Made by a program: the position numbers and the translations under genes
The notes under the pieces: generated by a model
Told to the model about the DNA's origin: nothing
What the model saw: only the letters and a program-made list of their open reading frames with translations
Database searches by the model: none
Source: Streptomyces davaonensis JCM 4913
Lineage (GTDB): Bacteria; Actinomycetota; Actinomycetes; Streptomycetales; Streptomycetaceae
Direction of reading: 5' to 3'
NCBI RefSeq assembly: GCF_000349325.1
Contig: NC_020504.1
Coordinates: forward strand, 1-64,000
Length of the DNA: 64,000 nt
Part shown: positions 60,426 to 64,000 of the stretch, piece after piece
Position numbering within the stretch: the first letter of the stretch is position 1
How the letters are laid out: each line of letters begins with the position of its first letter

Positions 60426-60749
60426 CCGAACTCAACGATCACGTTCGGAAAGCGGATGGCGTCTCAGCACAATGCAGTCGGATCCCGCATCAAGCCGATG
60501 GGCGGAGCAACTGCCACCGGACACGCCGCTGAAGGCACCAGAGGACACCTTCGATGAGTTGGCCGAACGCCGGGACGAATGCGCCGTACTCCTGATGGGT
60601 GACGCAGAGCTCTTCCGACCATTGTCGCCTGGCCGAAGCCTGCTGACTTTGGCATCGACTCGGCCGAACGATGACCTCGTGAGCCACGGAGGCAACCGTC
60701 CGCCTGAACGGCAGGACACCGCGTGCCGCGCTGGGTATAACCAGATGCT
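60426..60749. other. Probable promoter region of the ART/SLATT operon
   Basis: No gene is supported. Open frames here lack ribosome sites. An in-frame stop (TAA, 60738-60740) lies just before the GTG at 60750, which limits how far upstream the next gene can start. Confidence 0.45.
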
Positions 60750-61229
60750 GTGCGACTCTACAGGGGACAAAAGGAGTGGCGGCCGGACATGCAGATCACG
60801 GCGCCGTCACTGCGGTCGGGATACTTCGACGACCCGACGGCATGGACCGAGATGCAAATCGACCTGTTCACGAGGTTGTTGAGGGCGTCGGACCGCGGCG
60901 ACAAGAAGGCGCAGGGCCATCTGGAGGACCAGCTCCTGCACATCCAAAGCGCCAAGCATGCCAACCCGTTCGTCTCCTGCAGTCACAGGTGGTCAATCGC
61001 CCTAAGTTTTGCCCTGTTCAACGACACGCCGGGCTACGTGCTGACCATCGTGGGTAGAGGGCCTGGGTTCGACATTGCGGCAGTACGGGAGAGGCACGGC
61101 TTGTTTGGGGACGCCGTTGACCACCTCGTCGAGTTCGGGGTACCAAGGGCGCTGGGCGACGACTTCACGGTGGAGCAGGTTCACTACGTCCAACCTTTCG
61201 GCCGAGCGACGGAGGTGGTCTTCCCATGA
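60750..61229 (+). CDS. FRG/ADP-ribosyltransferase-like protein
   Basis: 159 residues from GTG 60750. L-Y-R-G-Q at 3-7 and the following P-S-L-R-S-G match the FRG motif (F/L-R-G-Q...P-S-L-x-R). F-V-S-C-S-H-R-W-S-I-A-L-S-F-A at 74-88 and V-E-F-G-V-P at 127-132 supply the Ser and Glu. Arg5, Ser76 and Glu128 are thus candidates for an R-S-E ADP-ribosyltransferase triad. It is compact, with no membrane segment, and likely an effector enzyme or a degenerate relative. It overlaps the next gene by 4 bases (ATGA at 61226), first in a three-gene operon ending with a SLATT protein. Target unknown. Confidence 0.6.
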   Translation: MRLYRGQKEWRPDMQITAPSLRSGYFDDPTAWTEMQIDLFTRLLRASDRGDKKAQGHLEDQLLHIQSAKHANPFVSCSHRWSIALSFALFNDTPGYVLTIVGRGPGFDIAAVRERHGLFGDAVDHLVEFGVPRALGDDFTVEQVHYVQPFGRATEVVFP

Positions 61230-61915
61230 GGGTGTCCTCGGCTGGCCTACCCGAGGCCTTCGGCTATTTCGCCTGGGCTCTCGAGAACCTCCCTGCAGTG
61301 TCGGGAATCGCCGAGTCGCTCGCCCGCGACAGCGACGAACCTCTCGATGAGCTGGATGACGCGGTGCGACGTTCGTTCCTCATCGAGACCAGACAATTGC
61401 CCGAGACCTTCGACCGCTTCCCGGAGCGCGGACGATGGTGGTCCGCGTGGCAGCCGCGTTGGAATTTACCGGAAGAGCCTGATCTACCCAGGCCCACGGA
61501 CTATGTGGACACCGTCGGGGCCGTGCCGAGCAGGTACCTGAGTGCGCCGGAGCAGTACTTCGGCGCTGACAGCCAGTCGTTGGGCCCCATGGCGGACGCG
61601 GCTGCGTACCGGTTGATGCTCAACTGCTTTTTGATGGCGTTCGGGGAGGAACGCAGCTGTCTGCCCTGGCTTGGCGTCCTCATGCTCCGCGGACCGCTTG
61701 ACCGTCAGTTCACCATCGCCCGCTTCCTGCACCTCATGACGAACGCTGACGGCGTAGACGTCGGACGATACGACAGTCCGCCGAGCCGTGGCCTGGTGCT
61801 CGACTGGGCAAGCGCGATCACCCGTGAGAGGGTCTCCTTCCGGGGCTTCTCCCTGGAGCGGGCGGTCGGCGCGTATCGGGCAGCGCTCCGGCGCACCGAC
61901 CGATGGGAAGGATGA
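61226..61915 (+). CDS. Unknown protein of the ART/SLATT operon
   Basis: 229 residues; not recognised. Predicted soluble and helical, rich in Trp, Phe and Arg. Notable blocks are F-G-Y-F-A-W-A-L-E-N-L-P, R-S-F-L-I-E-T-R-Q-L-P, R-W-W-S-A-W-Q-P-R-W, Y-R-L-M-L-N-C-F-L-M-A-F-G-E-E-R, and a C-terminal G-L-V-L-D-W-A-S-A-I-T-R-E-R. No nucleotide-binding or nuclease motif is seen. Coupled by ATGA overlap to the ART-like gene and followed after 6 bases by the SLATT gene. As the middle gene of a possible toxin/effector operon it may be an immunity, sensor or adaptor protein. Confidence 0.65.
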   Translation: MRVSSAGLPEAFGYFAWALENLPAVSGIAESLARDSDEPLDELDDAVRRSFLIETRQLPETFDRFPERGRWWSAWQPRWNLPEEPDLPRPTDYVDTVGAVPSRYLSAPEQYFGADSQSLGPMADAAAYRLMLNCFLMAFGEERSCLPWLGVLMLRGPLDRQFTIARFLHLMTNADGVDVGRYDSPPSRGLVLDWASAITRERVSFRGFSLERAVGAYRAALRRTDRWEG

Positions 61916-61921
61916 GCCGCA

Positions 61922-62386
61922 GTGAGCGACGAACCCTCATCGGAGGAAGACGCCGACCCGCTCCGACTCGTACAGGACCAGATCGCTCAGCACATCAAGG
62001 CGTTCTCCTCGGCGAAGCGCTTCTTTCGCCGCATGTCCTTGCTGCAGACCGTGAGCACCGCAACCCTGGGCGCGGCAACGACCTTTCTCATCGGCCTCAA
62101 CCAGATCTACAAACACGGATGGCTGAGCAGTCTGTCGCTGGGCTTCGCAGCCCTTGCGACAGTCTCCGCAGCCTGGACCGGCTGGTATGGCGCCAGGGAA
62201 TCATGGGTCACGTACCAGGGTGCGCTGAACCGTCTCTACGCGCTGCGTTCTCGCATCGCTTTGGAGTCGACACTGCCCGACGCACCCACCGGGGCCAAGA
62301 GAGCGACTGACTATCACACCCAGTGCCAGACGATCCTCGATGATGTCAACGGCCAGTGGCAGCAGAACAGAATGAGCCAACCCTAA
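61922..62386 (+). CDS. SLATT-domain (DUF4231-like) two-TM protein
   Basis: 154 residues from GTG 61922. A helical N-terminus (V-Q-D-Q-I-A-Q-H-I-K-A-F-S-S-A-K-R-F) leads to two membrane segments, about 40-60 (T-V-S-T-A-T-L-G-A-A-T-T-F-L-I-G) and 70-90 (L-G-F-A-A-L-A-T-V-S-A-A-W). Next comes the SLATT signature W-Y-G-A-R-E-S-W-V-T-Y-Q-G-A-L-N-R-L-Y-A-L-R-S and a C-terminal helix. SLATT proteins are predicted pore-forming effectors of nucleotide-signal and other conflict systems, acting in the inner membrane. No CD-NTase or SLOG gene is next to it; its partners here are the ART-like and unknown genes. Confidence 0.8.
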   Translation: MSDEPSSEEDADPLRLVQDQIAQHIKAFSSAKRFFRRMSLLQTVSTATLGAATTFLIGLNQIYKHGWLSSLSLGFAALATVSAAWTGWYGARESWVTYQGALNRLYALRSRIALESTLPDAPTGAKRATDYHTQCQTILDDVNGQWQQNRMSQP

Positions 62387-62784
62387 CGCGAGGCTCACTC
62401 ATCAGCTGCTGGGCGACGGCTTCAACAAGGAGCAGCTCGGCGACATCCTCGGCACTCGACGAGCTGGGCCTCACCTTCTACTCAGTGGGCACCGTCGCCG
62501 GACAGGAAGCCGCCGCACTGGCACTTGCCGCCCGAATGGCGGAGCCGACGAAATGCGGTTCCCAGGGTGACGAATTGCCGGAGGGATCATCGGTCTGGTC
62601 CGCCACGGCGGGTTCGTCGACGCTCACGGCCGGCGACAGCCGCCGCCGATTGCACACCGGGAATCTCCACCACCCAATACGGGGCCTACGCCGCACAGAC
62701 GCCGCGTTTTAGCAGGTCAGCGAGTTCCGTCGGTTGCCCTACGGGGAGCACAGGGTGGCGGCCTTTGCGTACTTGGCCTCCCAG
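62387..62784. other. Gap between the SLATT operon and the CRISPR array
   Basis: No gene is supported; a fragmentary L-L-G-D-G-F-N-K-E-Q-L-G-D-I-L reading near 62405-62450 may be debris. This is the distal (trailer) side of the array if it is transcribed leftwards from cas6e. Confidence 0.45.
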
Positions 62785-63361
62785 GGACCATCCCCGCGGG
62801 CGCGGGGAGCACGAGAAGGACGCCTACAACGCTGCGGCGTGGGTGGGACCATACCCGCGGGGGCGGGGAGCACGCGATCGAGCGGGTGTCGGCGGCGCTG
62901 TGCCGGGGACCATCCCGCGGGTGTGCGGGGAGCACTTGCCGGTCGCACCCGACAGGGCTTCAACGCGGGGATGCTCCCCGCGGGTGCGGGGAGCACGTTA
63001 CCGGTAGGGCTGCGCCTCGCCGTATCACGGGACCATCCCTGCGGGTGCGGGGAGCACATGAACCCGGACCAGGAGGAGAACAGCTTGTCGGGACCATCCC
63101 CGCGGGGGCGGGGAACACATAATCGTGATCGCCTGGCAGAGTCCGAGACGGGATCATCCCCGCGGGTGCGGGGAGCACCCCGTGGTGACGTTTCCGAAAC
63201 CGTCCGGGTTGGGACCATCCCCGCGGGTGCGGGGAGCACGCGAGGACGTCGTCGTCTCCGGACCCGGCGTGGGGACCATCCCCGCGCGTGCGGGGAGCAC
63301 TCCCGGCCGCCTGCCAAATCCTCGCCCGTGCGGGGACGATCCCGGCAGGCGCGCTCACCGG
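62785..63361 (-). CRISPR. Type I-E CRISPR array, nine repeats plus a degenerate tenth
   Basis: 28-base repeats (plus-strand core CCATCCCCGCGGGTGCGGGG, ending AGCAC) begin at 62785, 62846, 62907, 62968, 63030, 63091, 63151, 63212 and 63273, a 61-base period with 32-33-base spacers. The reverse complement has the GTGCTCCCCGC...GCGGGGATGGTCC form of type I-E. The copies at 62907 (indels) and 62968 (5' half changed) are degenerate, as expected at a trailer end. A tenth, badly eroded unit at 63334-63361 keeps the spacing and overlaps the cas6e stop codon. On the minus strand the array lies directly behind cas6e with no room for a normal leader. Confidence 0.92.
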
Positions 63362-64000
63362 GTCAGGAGCAGTCCGCAGCCGTACGACCGTGCATGCCCG
63401 ATGCCCTGGGTCATGGCGTCGACCAGGGCGGCAGGATCAGTGATCGTGAGCGTGCCCCGGATTTCCGCGCGGACTATGCGCAGGCCCTTGTGGGGGCCGG
63501 GGCTTGTGACGGTGGGGAGCATCTGGACGGCAAGGGACTCTTCTTCGGCTGTGGCGCCGATGCGGGTCAGGCCGTTGGGTGCTGTGCGTGGTTCGCCGGG
63601 GGGCTGGAGGCGGCGTACGAACCAGTTCTTGACGTGGTCGGGGCGGGTGTGAGCGGTTCGCCGGCCGCGAGGGCGGTTTGGAGCCGGCGGCCCGGCCGGG
63701 CGGTTGTGCGTGGGGTTGACGACTGCGCGGAAGGTGAGCGAGTCGCCGGTGCGCAAGGTGCGGTCGACCGTGATCACGTGCGGTTTGACGGTGAGCGCGC
63801 CGCGCGGCATGCCCGCCCAGTCTCCCGGGACTCTGGACTGCACGACCAGGACGAGGGCGCCGGCCTTCAGGTCGACGGACCAGGTGGACAGCACCCCCAT
63901 CTGGGCGCGGGCATCGGGGGCACCGTCCGCGACCCAGCCGCGGAAGCCGCTCATGACGGTGCGGTGCATGTCCTGGGCGTCGACGAGGGACTTGGCTGTG
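63355..64000 (-). CDS. cas6e: Cas6e CRISPR endoribonuclease (5' end beyond the window)
   Basis: About 215 residues are visible; the frame is still open at 64000, so the N-terminus lies outside. Cas6e/Cse3 cuts the I-E precursor crRNA at the repeat hairpin and stays in Cascade. The N-terminal strand region continues upstream through A-K-S-L-V-D-A-Q-D-M-H-R-T-V-M-S-G-F, matching the usual D-x-x-x-x-H-R-x-V-M/L motif with a candidate catalytic His. The centre has L-T-F-R-A-V-V-N-P. The C-terminus is D-P-A-A-L-V-D-A-M-T-Q-G-I-G-H-A-R-S-Y-G-C-G-L-L, the family's glycine-rich loop. It precedes the array on the same strand; cas1 and cas2, which usually follow cas6e, are not present between them. Confidence 0.9.
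   Translation of the reverse strand, partial: TAKSLVDAQDMHRTVMSGFRGWVADGAPDARAQMGVLSTWSVDLKAGALVLVVQSRVPGDWAGMPRGALTVKPHVITVDRTLRTGDSLTFRAVVNPTHNRPAGPPAPNRPRGRRTAHTRPDHVKNWFVRRLQPPGEPRTAPNGLTRIGATAEEESLAVQMLPTVTSPGPHKGLRIVRAEIRGTLTITDPAALVDAMTQGIGHARSYGCGLLLTR

Noticed and set aside
62739..63358. Open frames through the CRISPR array with repeated P-A-P-A-G-M-V-P-like peptides
   Set aside because: The repeats are translated CRISPR repeats; DNA periodicity of 61 bases and I-E repeat structure explain them.

Overview
The window has the GC content, codon use and gene families of a Streptomyces or close relative: very high third-position GC, AGGAGG-type ribosome sites, GTG starts, IS630/IS701/IS3/IS21 elements with actinobacterial transposases, a TgmA-type graspetide, replication-relaxation and DUF932 plasmid proteins, and trypco2/STAND proteins. 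It looks like an accessory region (chromosome arm, integrated plasmid or large plasmid) that has been rearranged many times. I see no tRNA, rRNA or core housekeeping gene.

Layout. (1) 1-6.3 kb: plasmid-like small genes: hairpin arrays, a possible HTH protein, two genes sharing a related leader, a frameshifted DUF932 gene, two tandem paralogues and a clipped IstB-like ATPase. (2) 6.3-14.5 kb: SnoaL-like protein, HAD phosphatase, IS630 copy 1, Nudix hydrolase, and a damaged cluster (frameshifted XRE regulator, unknown protein, APH-fold kinase, methyltransferase with a nonsense codon). (3) 14.5-19.2 kb: secreted nuclease flanked by a 35-bp direct repeat, an IS256 scar, a toxin-antitoxin pair with a three-site operator, and a partial GNAT gene. 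(4) 19.2-24.5 kb: an intact alpha/beta-hydrolase plus caspase-STAND-WD40 conflict operon. (5) 24.5-29.8 kb: IS3, an HTH protein, an iteron-like TGCGCA cluster, a replication-relaxation gene and a dead transposase. (6) 29.9-32.9 kb: LysR regulator, TetX-like flavin monooxygenase and a divergent TetR regulator with a clear operator. (7) 33-41.8 kb: IS256 fragment, a frameshifted gene, a graspetide cluster (tgmC-tgmB-tgmA), an M20 peptidase with an XRE regulator, a second toxin-antitoxin pair and a zinc-ribbon/helicase-associated protein. (8) 42.2-51.4 kb: an IS nest (IS630-IS701-IS630, IS3, IS21) sitting in remnants of a pentapeptide-repeat gene and a CHAT-protease gene. (9) 51.5-58.5 kb: a Mom-like protein, then a trypco2 plus trypsin-STAND-TPR operon whose large gene is split by a second, protein-identical IS630 copy. 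(10) 58.9-64 kb: IS5-type transposase, a three-gene operon (ADP-ribosyltransferase/FRG-like protein, unknown protein, SLATT two-TM protein), then a type I-E CRISPR array abutting the 3' end of cas6e, which runs off the window.

How the parts work together. The common theme is biological conflict: three protease-linked loci (caspase-STAND, trypsin-STAND, CHAT), two Doc-like toxin-antitoxin modules, a possible DNA-modifying Mom-like protein, a candidate ART/SLATT operon and CRISPR-Cas. Two of the protease systems have been broken by transposons. In both cases removing the element and one target duplication restores the reading frame exactly, so the insertions are simple. The most interesting undescribed candidate is the ART-like/unknown/SLATT operon at 60750-62386 beside the CRISPR array.
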